DNA of 53,897 nucleotides from DASRAU01 sp035638075 (lineage in GTDB: Bacteria; Acidobacteriota; Polarisedimenticolia; Gp22-AA2). Below are positions 1-6,786 of the stretch, one piece after another. The stretch is taken from assembly GCA_035638075.1 (NCBI GenBank), contig DASRAU010000018.1, positions 1-53,897 on the forward strand, read 5' to 3'. Under the pieces are notes generated by a model that did not search any database, had not been told where the DNA came from, and saw only the letters and a list, made by a program, of their open reading frames with translations. The first letter of the stretch is position 1, and every line of letters starts with the position of its first letter. Both the position numbers and the translations under genes were made by a program.

Positions 1-2
1 AG

Positions 3-383
3 ACCACCGCGCTGCAGAAGAACGCGCGCGGCGGGATCGCCGAGCTGCGCCTCACGGTGACCGCCGGGGTCGCCATCGACAACGCGGTCCTGTCGGCGAA
101 GGCGCCCGCGCGCGTCGTCTTCGCCGACGGCAGCGACGAGAAGAGATGGGACGTCAACCTCGCCACGGGGGGCACCGTGTCGGTGCCGGTCGAGGTGATC
201 GTCCCCGAGGACGGCCGGTACTCCATCGCGGTGGAGGTCTCCGGCCTGGCGCACGGCAGGACGATCCGCCGCGCCGCGAGCCACAAGCTCCTGGTCGGGG
301 TGAAGGAGCGCAAGGGGAAAGTGAAAGACGGCGCGACCGAGTACCCGGCGGCCGAGGCGAAGCCGGCGGCGGAGGGGGCATGA
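3..383 (+). CDS. C-terminal part of an unrecognised exported-type protein (5' end outside window)
   Basis: The reading frame is open from the first bases of the window to a TGA at 381-383, so this is the 3' end of a longer gene. An internal ATG at 57 has no convincing ribosome binding site. About 126 residues are visible. They alternate short hydrophobic strands with turns (for example VSVPVEVIVPEDGRYSIAV), which suggests an immunoglobulin-like or other all-beta domain, and end in a Lys/Ala/Pro-rich tail. The stop overlaps the next start by four bases (ATGA), so the two genes are probably translationally coupled. I do not recognise the family. An extracytoplasmic protein working with the secreted downstream gene is an inference from position only. 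Confidence 0.7.
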   Translation, partial: TTALQKNARGGIAELRLTVTAGVAIDNAVLSAKAPARVVFADGSDEKRWDVNLATGGTVSVPVEVIVPEDGRYSIAVEVSGLAHGRTIRRAASHKLLVGVKERKGKVKDGATEYPAAEAKPAAEGA

Positions 384-1930
384 GCGCGCGCCGCCTGCTG
401 CTCTTCTCCCTCGCGACGTGGCTGCTTTCTTTCGGCCTCGCATCGGCCAACTGGACCGCCTCGGGCACCTTCCGGTACGTCGACCGCGAGTTCGACCAGA
501 GCGGCTTCACCGGCGTCGAGCCCTCCCTGCCGATCCGCTTCGCGACCATCGAGGTGCGCGACCCGAACGCCCCCGCGAAGAAGGCGGTGCTGGCGACGGG
601 CGCCACGGACGCCAACGGCAACTTCAGCATCGCGGTGACCGACAGCAGCACCCGCACGGTCTACGTCCGCGTCCTGACCGCTTCGACCGCGGTCGCAAAC
701 GTCTTCCTGAAGGTGCAGAACCGGCTGATCCCGAAGAATCCGTACGCCGTCGCCTCCGCGAACGTCGCCAACCACGCCCCGAACGTCAACGTGAACTTCG
801 GCACCCTGACGGCGTCGATCGGCGCCGGCGGCGAGGCGTTCAACATCTACGACACCGGGATCCGGGTCATGGACTTCATCCAGTCGGTGAACGGCTCGAA
901 GCCGGGCTCCGGGACGCCCCTGGCCTACGAGTGGGAGAACGGCTCGGGCGCCGTCGCCTCCTCGTACGACCGCACGACCCGGACGGTCACGGTCGGCGAC
1001 AACAGCGCCTACAACGACACCGTCTTCTCGCACGAGAGCGGCCACTACGCGTTCCACGTCTACTCGGCCACCGACAGCCCCGGCGGCGCGCACCACCTGC
1101 TCGACTGCAATCAGGATTTACGCCTGGCTTACGAAGAGGGGCGCGCCACCTGGTTCGGCCAGGCGATGCGCCGCTCCTTCAACCTGCCGCACCCGGAGCT
1201 GTACGTGAAGACGACCGGCGCCCCGGGACCCGGCAACCTCGACTTCTTCTTCGACGTGGAGAACGAGAATCCCTACTCGTGCGACGGCGCCACGAGCGAA
1301 GTCGCGGTCTACTCCGCCCTCTGGGACGTCAACGACTCGGCCGCCACCGCCGACTCGACCCCGGGCGTGGACGACGAGACGGCGGCGCGGCCGGACGCCG
1401 ACAACTGGGACGTGGACAAGAACTACGTGAAGACCGCGGTGAACAAGAGCCTGGAGGACTTCTGGGACGGCTGGTTCACGCGCGGCAAGGGCTTCAAGAC
1501 CGACCTCATCGCCGCGTTCCAGCGCACCGGCGTCGAGTACTACACCGACGCGGCGGAGCCCAACGACGCCGTGGCGGCGGCGCAGCCGATCCCCGTCAAC
1601 GGCACCGTCCACCGCACCTACTTCGCCGACGTGAACAACAACAGCGTGGGCGAAGCGGACAACGACTGGTTCTCGTTCACGGCGGCGGCCGGGACCACCT
1701 ACACCATCGAGACCCTCAACCTGTGGGGCAAGGCCAACACCTCGCTCGTGCTCTTCGCCTCGAACGGCACGACGGTGCTCGCCTCGAACGACAACCGCGC
1801 GACCGGCGACGACTCATCGCTCATGGTCTACACGGCGACCTCGAGCGGCACGCTCTACGTCAAGTCGTTCCACGCCACCGATCTGGGGATCTACGGCTCC
1901 TACGACCTGCGCATCACCAGCAATCCCTGA
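380..1930 (+). CDS. Secreted protein with HExxH motif and C-terminal PPC-type domain (putative metallopeptidase)
   Basis: 516 residues. The start at 380 is chosen because it gives a clean signal peptide (hydrophobic LLLFSLATWLLSFGLASA) and an ATGA overlap with the upstream gene. A transthyretin-like or CarboxypepD-like segment lies at about residues 50-115. The zinc motif HESGH is at residues 218-222, and an acidic EEG about 30 residues later (E252/E253) could supply the third ligand, as in gluzincin-type peptidases. The last ~125 residues (AEPND..., then DNDWFSFTAAAGTTYTIET) match the bacterial pre-peptidase C-terminal domain, an exported beta-sandwich usually appended to secreted proteases. 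Peptidase activity is inferred from the motif; I cannot name an M-family. It converges on the minus-strand M20 gene with a 33-base gap. Confidence 0.75.
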   Translation: MSARRLLLFSLATWLLSFGLASANWTASGTFRYVDREFDQSGFTGVEPSLPIRFATIEVRDPNAPAKKAVLATGATDANGNFSIAVTDSSTRTVYVRVLTASTAVANVFLKVQNRLIPKNPYAVASANVANHAPNVNVNFGTLTASIGAGGEAFNIYDTGIRVMDFIQSVNGSKPGSGTPLAYEWENGSGAVASSYDRTTRTVTVGDNSAYNDTVFSHESGHYAFHVYSATDSPGGAHHLLDCNQDLRLAYEEGRATWFGQAMRRSFNLPHPELYVKTTGAPGPGNLDFFFDVENENPYSCDGATSEVAVYSALWDVNDSAATADSTPGVDDETAARPDADNWDVDKNYVKTAVNKSLEDFWDGWFTRGKGFKTDLIAAFQRTGVEYYTDAAEPNDAVAAAQPIPVNGTVHRTYFADVNNNSVGEADNDWFSFTAAAGTTYTIETLNLWGKANTSLVLFASNGTTVLASNDNRATGDDSSLMVYTATSSGTLYVKSFHATDLGIYGSYDLRITSNP

Positions 1931-1963
1931 ACGGCACCCTGAGCCGCGGCCTCGCGACGGCGA

Positions 1964-3532
1964 TCAGTTCGTCGCGGCCAGCTCGTCCAGGTAGTCGACG
2001 AACGAAGCCACCGCGCCGTCCCAGCCCGTCACCTTGGGGTTGGACGACTCGATGACGAAGTATTCGTCGGGTGCGTGCGCGCCGCTGCCGTGGCCGAGCC
2101 CGAAGTGGCCGGAGGGCAGCTTCAACGGCTCGCCCGTGAACACGCACCCCGGGTACGACCCGGCGTTGCGCGGCCAGAGGATCGGGTCGAGACCATCCTT
2201 CTTGTAGACCGACATGGCGGCCCGGATGATGGCCGCGTCGGCCGGCGTCTGGGTTGGATCGTAGCCGCCCGACGGGTTGACCTCGATGTCGCCGAAACCG
2301 CGCTTCGCCAGGTGCGCCTTGAGAGCGGCGACGGCGCCGTCGAAGGTCATGTCCGGGACGAGCCGCAGGTCGAGCTTGGCGACCGCCTTGTGCGGCAGCA
2401 CGGTCTTGCCTCCCGGGCCGGTGTAGCCGGCGACGAGCCCTTCGATGTTCACCGTCGGGGTCGAGACGAAGCGCTCGAGCGCGGCGCGCCAGGTGTCGTC
2501 GTGCGCCCAGCGCTCCACCGTCATCATCTTCTTGGCGGTCTCCTCCGACAGGCGCGCCGCGGCGGTGTCGAGGATTCCCTTCTCGACGGCGGAGACCGGC
2601 TTCAACGCGGCGGCGAAGCCGTCGATGGCCGGGTCGCCGTCGGCGTTCACGAGTGTGGCGAGCGCCTGGACCAGGTGGAAGGCCGGGCTGTCGAGCCGCG
2701 CCCGGTTGCTCGAGTGCACGTCCTTCCCCGGCCCGCGCCCCCACCTCTCGCCGCTCGACACCAGCTCCAGCTCGACCACCCCCTTGGCGCCGAGCGACAC
2801 CGTGACGCTGCCGTCCGGGTCCTGCGAGGCGCTCGGCATGAAGACGCCGGAGCACTTCTTCAACGCGGCCGACACCTCCGGCTTCTGGACGATCTGCCGG
2901 AAGTGCGGGGAGCCGATCTCCTCCTCCCCTTCCGCCACGAGGACCAGGTTCACCGGCGGCTTCTGCCCGGCGGCGCGGATGGCATGGAGCGCCGCGAGGA
3001 ACGCCGACTCGGGGCCCTTCTGGTTGACCGCCCCGCGTCCCACGACCACCTGGCCGAAACCCGGCTTGTCGACGATCGCGGCGTCGAACGGAGGCGACGA
3101 CCACTCCGACGGATCCGCCTGCTTGACGTCGTACATGAAGTAGAGGCCGATGGTGCGCGGCGCGCCGGCATCGAGCGTTCCGAACACGCCCGGCTTTCCG
3201 TCGGTGTCGATGCGGGTGACGTTCGCGAACCCCGCCTCGCGCGCCAGCCGCATCATGGTGTCGCAGCCTTCGTTGGAATTGCGGTTCTCCGCCGCGATGG
3301 CCGGCTGCCTCACCCAGTCCTGCAGGCGCTTCACCCCTTCGTCGTGCTGCTTCGCGATCTCCGCCTTGATGGCGGCGCGCGTGTCGGAGGCGCCCGCAGG
3401 CTTGGCCGCAGGCTTCGCCTTTGCGGCGGCCGGTTTCGCGGCGGGAGCGGCGGCCGCTCCCAGGGTCAGCGCGGCGGCGAAGCCCGCGACGGCGAGGACC
3501 TGCAGGGCACGGCGGGCGGCGATCACAGGCAT
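1964..3532 (-). CDS. M20-family (dipeptidase-like) exported protein with degenerate metal site
   Basis: 522 residues with an N-terminal signal-like segment and an Ala/Lys/Pro linker. The fold signature of M20 dipeptidases (carboxypeptidase/CNDP type) is clear: VVGRGAVNQKG, then LVLVAEGEEEIGS, a lid domain in the middle, and GAHAPDE near the end. Comparing with the family by eye, several metal ligands look replaced. The usual GHxDVQP histidine is Met133 (FMYDVKQ), the usual aspartate of the GRGxxDxKG motif is Asn170, and the SDN aspartate appears to be Ala. The catalytic/ligand glutamates E204/E205 and the C-terminal His remain. It may be a non-canonical hydrolase, a clade using other ligands, or a binding protein. 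It is the last gene of a minus-strand run starting at 5165, after a 50-base gap. Confidence 0.85.
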   Translation of the reverse strand: MPVIAARRALQVLAVAGFAAALTLGAAAAPAAKPAAAKAKPAAKPAGASDTRAAIKAEIAKQHDEGVKRLQDWVRQPAIAAENRNSNEGCDTMMRLAREAGFANVTRIDTDGKPGVFGTLDAGAPRTIGLYFMYDVKQADPSEWSSPPFDAAIVDKPGFGQVVVGRGAVNQKGPESAFLAALHAIRAAGQKPPVNLVLVAEGEEEIGSPHFRQIVQKPEVSAALKKCSGVFMPSASQDPDGSVTVSLGAKGVVELELVSSGERWGRGPGKDVHSSNRARLDSPAFHLVQALATLVNADGDPAIDGFAAALKPVSAVEKGILDTAAARLSEETAKKMMTVERWAHDDTWRAALERFVSTPTVNIEGLVAGYTGPGGKTVLPHKAVAKLDLRLVPDMTFDGAVAALKAHLAKRGFGDIEVNPSGGYDPTQTPADAAIIRAAMSVYKKDGLDPILWPRNAGSYPGCVFTGEPLKLPSGHFGLGHGSGAHAPDEYFVIESSNPKVTGWDGAVASFVDYLDELAATN

Positions 3533-3582
3533 GCGGTGGTCTCCTTGGAGAGCGAAGCGGGCGCGCGACAGCGCCGGAGTCG

Positions 3583-4422
3583 TCAGGGCTTGGAGAGATC
3601 GACCATCGCGAAGCGATCGGCCGCGAGCGGCGGATTGACTTCGATCTTGTCCACCACGACGCGCATCTTCTGCGGACGGCCGGAGGCGGAGATCTCGACC
3701 TGGCGCGGGAACGCCACGCCGGCGCTCTTCTTGTAGTCTCCGAACGTCGCGGTGACCTGCACCGGGTGTCCCTTCACGGTGCGGGTCGAGTCGACGCGGA
3801 CGCGCAGGAAGGTCTTCGCATCGATGTACTCGGTGCGGGTGCCACCGCTCTTGAGGGTCACCTGGATCTTGTAAGCGTCCCGGCCGTTGATGCTCTCCCG
3901 CCCGGCCAGCGCGATGGAATGCCCCTTCGCCTTCCAGTCCACCAGCGGACCCTCGATGTCGGCCTGCTCGGCCGCCTCGCGGACCGCTTCCTCCGGCAGC
4001 GGCTTCGGCTCGAAGTCGCCGTCGAAGGGGTTCAGCTTCCAGCCTTTCGTCCCGTCCGACACGAAGACTCCGGTGACCCCCTGCAGGGTGATCTCGAACC
4101 GGCTCTGCGCCGGGCGCTTCAGCTCACGGGTCACGAGCGCCTGCTTGTCGGGGCCCTCGGTCATGCGGCCGGTCTCGCGCAGCGTCTGGATGGCGCGGAT
4201 CTTCTTGAGGCCGCCTCGTGCGGCCATGTGCTTCTCGACGATCTGCTCCACCGTCAGCGCGGTGGACGGTGCGGCCGCGGCCGGAACAGCCGCCGTCTTT
4301 GGCGCACCGGTCGCGGGCGCGTTGGCCGCGAGGGCCGGATCCGCGAGCGCCGGGCCCAGCGCGAGCGCGAGCACCGCCGCGGCGTACGACCGCACCAGGA
4401 GGACCGACGCGAAGCGCTTCAC
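3583..4422 (-). CDS. LolA-like outer-membrane lipoprotein-sorting-type exported protein
   Basis: 279 residues. The start is a GTG at 4422 that overlaps the upstream TGA (GTGA). It gives MKRFASVLLV..., a signal peptide ending near ADPALAA. A Pro/Ala linker is followed by LTVEQIVEKHMAARGG, the opening typical of LolA/LppX-fold 'outer membrane lipoprotein-sorting protein' homologues. The rest is a series of beta strands (SRFEITLQGVTGVFVSDGTK, YKIQVTLKSGGTRTEYID, FLRVRVDSTR) as expected for the half-barrel. The role is probably periplasmic binding of a lipid or lipoprotein; the exact substrate cannot be read from the sequence. It sits between the SH3-like gene and the M20 gene in the same minus-strand operon. 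Confidence 0.8.
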   Translation of the reverse strand: MKRFASVLLVRSYAAAVLALALGPALADPALAANAPATGAPKTAAVPAAAAPSTALTVEQIVEKHMAARGGLKKIRAIQTLRETGRMTEGPDKQALVTRELKRPAQSRFEITLQGVTGVFVSDGTKGWKLNPFDGDFEPKPLPEEAVREAAEQADIEGPLVDWKAKGHSIALAGRESINGRDAYKIQVTLKSGGTRTEYIDAKTFLRVRVDSTRTVKGHPVQVTATFGDYKKSAGVAFPRQVEISASGRPQKMRVVVDKIEVNPPLAADRFAMVDLSKP

Positions 4423-5165
4423 TTGGGATTCACCTTGTTGATTGGGACCGTCGTCCCGTAACGGGTGGTCACGGTCGCCGTGGACGGCCAGCCGACGACA
4501 CCGTACCCGTAGCCGCCGTACCACGGCGACATGGTCGTCCACGGGTCGACTTCCTCCGCCTCGCGGGCCCGCTCCTCCGCCTTGTCGGCGCGCTGCTCCG
4601 CGAGGATCTTGTCCGCCTCGGCCAGGTTGGCGCGCCGCTCCGCGTCCTGCACGGCCTGCTCCGCGGCGGCCGACGCCTGCACCTGCTGCGCCTCGGCGCG
4701 GGTCATCCATTCCCCGCCGACCTGGACGTAGCCGCGAGCCTTGTAGCTTTCCTCCTCGGTCATCCAGCGGCCGTCCTGCTTGACGTAGCCGAGCGCGCCG
4801 CGCGCCTCCGGATCATCCGGCAGGACGACCAGCACCTTCCGGGCAGCCTCGCGCGCCTGGGCCTGGAGACCCTGGGAGTTGGCCCAGCGACCGAGCGCAC
4901 GCCAGCCCTCCGCGTCCTGCTCGGTGAGCGCCTTCGCCCGCGTTTCGTACTCGTCGAGCGGCGAGTGGCCCTTCACGACCTTGTCGACGCGGGCCATCGG
5001 CACACCGACGACGCCGTCGCCGATGTTGATGGTGATCATCGTGTCGGTCTGCGATTCGATGCGGCCGCTGAATTTCGCCCCGCCCTTGAGCAGCACCTCG
5101 TCCGCGCGCAAGAGCGACGGCGCGAGCAGGAGGACGGCGGCGGTGGCGACAGCAGGGGCTTTCAA
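4419..5165 (-). CDS. Exported protein with N-terminal SH3/Sm-like beta segment and coiled coil
   Basis: 248 residues from a TTG at 5165, preceded by a CGGAGA ribosome binding site about 5 bases away. A longer form starting at 5216 would place the promoter-like TATACT inside the gene, so the TTG is preferred. A signal peptide (VATAAVLLLAPSLLRA) precedes EVLLKGGAKFSGRIESQTD, a small beta domain typical of exported proteins that respond to 'key/locus' sequences. Two copies of a GRWMT/GEWMT motif follow (about residues 130-160), then an Ala/Glu/Arg-rich coiled coil and a Gly/Tyr-rich C-terminus. Function unknown; it heads the operon that also carries the LolA-like and M20 genes. Similar proteins occur in Acidobacteriota and Planctomycetes, as far as I recall. 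Confidence 0.75.
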   Translation of the reverse strand: MKAPAVATAAVLLLAPSLLRADEVLLKGGAKFSGRIESQTDTMITINIGDGVVGVPMARVDKVVKGHSPLDEYETRAKALTEQDAEGWRALGRWANSQGLQAQAREAARKVLVVLPDDPEARGALGYVKQDGRWMTEEESYKARGYVQVGGEWMTRAEAQQVQASAAAEQAVQDAERRANLAEADKILAEQRADKAEERAREAEEVDPWTTMSPWYGGYGYGVVGWPSTATVTTRYGTTVPINKVNPK

Positions 5166-5186
5166 CGGAGTCTCCGGATGGCGCGG

Positions 5187-5216
5187 AGTATAGGAGGCCG
5201 CTCGGATCCTCCGCAA
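5187..5216 (-). promoter_or_regulatory. Sigma-70-type promoter for the 5165-1964 operon
   Basis: On the minus strand a -35-like TTGCGG (5216-5211) is followed after 18 bases by a -10-like TATACT (5192-5187). Transcription would begin near 5180, leaving a leader of about 15 bases that carries the CGGAGA ribosome binding site of the TTG start at 5165. Confidence 0.5.
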
Positions 5217-5307
5217 GAGTCCCGATCACCGCCGCCGGCCGGACCGCCGCCTGGCCCGCGATCCCCGCCCGTGACGAGACTCCGAAAGCGTGTTGCGGAC
5301 TTTTACC

Positions 5308-5325
5308 GATGTGCATCCCCACATC
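5308..5325. promoter_or_regulatory. Small inverted repeat upstream of the selenoprotein-like gene
   Basis: GATGTG and CACATC flank a 6-base centre, a perfect 6-bp inverted repeat about 36 bases before the start codon at 5362. It could be an operator or a leader hairpin. No matching regulator is visible nearby. Confidence 0.3.
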
Positions 5326-5361
5326 CCGGCCGGACAATCGAATCGGGAAGGAGGAATGACG

Positions 5362-5937
5362 ATGGCAAGCATGACCATCGCGTGGCAGAGGGACGTCGAC
5401 GCCGCGCTGCGGCAGGCGCGCGAATCGGGCAAGCCGGTGCTGCTCGACTTCAGCGCCGCGCCCGCCTGAGGCGGGTGTGCCCGGCTGGAAGCCGAGGTCT
5501 ATCCCGATCGTCGCGTGATCGAATTCATCAACGAGCATTTCGTGCCGGCCCAGGTGCACATCCGGGACCAGAAGGCGGTGTTCGAGCGCTTCGGCGCCTC
5601 GTGGACGCCGACCCAGATCATCCTCGACCCGCAGGGTGAGGAGCAGCATCGCACCGAAGGGTTTCTGCCGGCGGAGGACTTCCTCGCCCAGCTCGAGCTG
5701 GGGCTGGGGAAGATGGAGTTCCACGAACGGCATTTCAGCGAGGCGGAGCGCATGTTCCGCGCCGTCTGCGACGGCCGCCCGGATTCCGGCGGCGCGCCGG
5801 AGGCGTGCTACTGGGCCGGCGTCGCCGCCTACAAGGAGACCGACGATCCGAAGCATCTCGGCGCCGCGGGCGCGCTGCTGACACAGCGCTACCCCGCGAG
5901 CGAGTGGGCCCGCAAGGCCTCGGTCTGGCTGCATTGA
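5362..5937 (+). CDS. Thioredoxin-fold selenoprotein (UGGC active site, in-frame UGA at 5467-5469)
   Basis: 191 residues if the TGA at 5467 is read as selenocysteine. The ATG at 5362 lies 7 bases after GGAGG; an in-frame ATG at 5356 sits too close to it. The N-terminal half (ALRQARESGKPVLLDFSAAPA, then Sec36-Gly-Gly-Cys39) is a standard thioredoxin-like beta-alpha-beta with the active-site CxxC written as UxxC. After the TGA the same frame continues with the rest of the fold (FINEHFVPAQVHI, then the cis-Pro segment SWTPTQIIL). A TPR-like C-terminal region follows, with EACYWAGVAAYK and a YPASEWARKA tail. A normal gene would not keep both halves of one domain in frame across a true stop. Expected role: thiol-disulfide or peroxide-linked redox chemistry. 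The alternatives are a recent nonsense mutation or a sequencing error in a Cys codon. The ferritin-like gene follows after 50 bases. Confidence 0.85.
5467..5498 (+). promoter_or_regulatory. Bacterial SECIS-like stem-loop directly after the in-frame UGA
   Basis: After UGA (5467-5469) come 12 bases, then a perfect 5-bp stem CGGCU/AGCCG (5482-5486 with 5490-5494) closed by the loop GGA. With one bulged A (5495) the stem extends by C-G, C-G and G-U to about 8 bp. The loop begins with G and lies 17 bases from the UGA. This agrees with the known bacterial SECIS pattern of a short hairpin inside the coding region, with a loop G about 16-37 bases after the UGA. SelB/selC genes are not in this window. 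Confidence 0.7.
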
Positions 5938-5987
5938 CGCACCCGCACCGGGGGATCGACGTTCCCATCACGATGGAAGGAGGAGTC

Positions 5988-6743
5988 ATGAGAGGCAAGT
6001 CCACGAGGCACAACGGTGGCCGGCGCGCCAACGGGTCCGGCAGGCGGTCGTCTTCGTCCCGCGGCGGGTCGTCGCGCTCATCCAGCGGCCGCGACCGCTC
6101 GTCCTCGATGCGGCGCATGTCCGCGTCAGAGCGGGACGGCACCGGGACCATGAACCAGGAGCAGGTCACCGAGCTCATCTACCAGGCGCTCGAGACCGAG
6201 CTGGGGGGCGTCGAGGTGTACGCCACCGCGCTCGAGTGCGTGCAGAACGACGATCTCAAGGAGGAGTTCGAGAAGTACCACGAGCAGACCCAGCACCACG
6301 TCGAGCTGATGCGTGAGGTGTGCAAATCACTGGCACTCGACACCGACGAAGAGACTCCGGGACGCCTGGTCGTCCGCCACAAGGCGCAGGCCCTCGTCGA
6401 GTCGATGAAGGAAGCGTTGAAGGCCGGCAACCCCGAGGCCGCCGAGATCGTCGCGGTCGAGGCCGTCGTGGACGCCGAAACCAAGGACCACGCCAACTGG
6501 CAGCTCATCGGCGAGATCGTCAAGAAGAGCCGGGGGGAGACCGCGAAGGTCCTCAAGAAGGCCTACGACGAGGTGGAGGACGAGGAGGACGAGCACCTCT
6601 ATCACTCCAAGGGCTGGGCGCGCGAGCTGTGGATCCAGGCGCTCGGCATGAGGCCGGTCCTGCCGCCGCCGGAAGAAGAGAAGGACGTGCACTCCGCCAT
6701 CGAAGCCTCGCGCGCCAAGCAGCAGCGCGAGCGGATGATGTGA
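5988..6743 (+). CDS. Ferritin-like domain protein with an Arg/Ser/Gly-rich N-terminal extension
   Basis: 251 residues; the ATG at 5988 follows a strong GGAAGGAGGA. Residues 1 to ~50 are almost entirely Arg, Ser, Gly, Lys and Asn (low complexity, strongly basic), and likely disordered and nucleic-acid- or surface-binding. From about residue 55 a four-helix ferritin-like domain follows (TELIYQALETELGGVEVYA). It has carboxylate/His pairs suited to a di-iron site: E with EKYHEQTQHH, then EAVVDAETKDHANW and EDEEDEHLYHSKGW. The C-terminal tail is charged. The likely role is iron or peroxide handling, perhaps DNA-associated through the tail. It is downstream of the selenoprotein-like redox gene and may be co-transcribed. 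It converges on the debranching-enzyme gene. Confidence 0.75.
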   Translation: MRGKSTRHNGGRRANGSGRRSSSSRGGSSRSSSGRDRSSSMRRMSASERDGTGTMNQEQVTELIYQALETELGGVEVYATALECVQNDDLKEEFEKYHEQTQHHVELMREVCKSLALDTDEETPGRLVVRHKAQALVESMKEALKAGNPEAAEIVAVEAVVDAETKDHANWQLIGEIVKKSRGETAKVLKKAYDEVEDEEDEHLYHSKGWARELWIQALGMRPVLPPPEEEKDVHSAIEASRAKQQRERMM

Positions 6744-6786
6744 GTCGGGCGCGCGCCGGGGTCCAGGCGGCCGCCCCGAAATCCCG

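Noticed and set aside
5515..5937. A 140-residue gene starting at GTG 5515 instead of the selenoprotein
   Set aside because: No ribosome binding site precedes 5515, and it would start inside the thioredoxin fold without its active site; the longer reading through UGA explains the sequence better.
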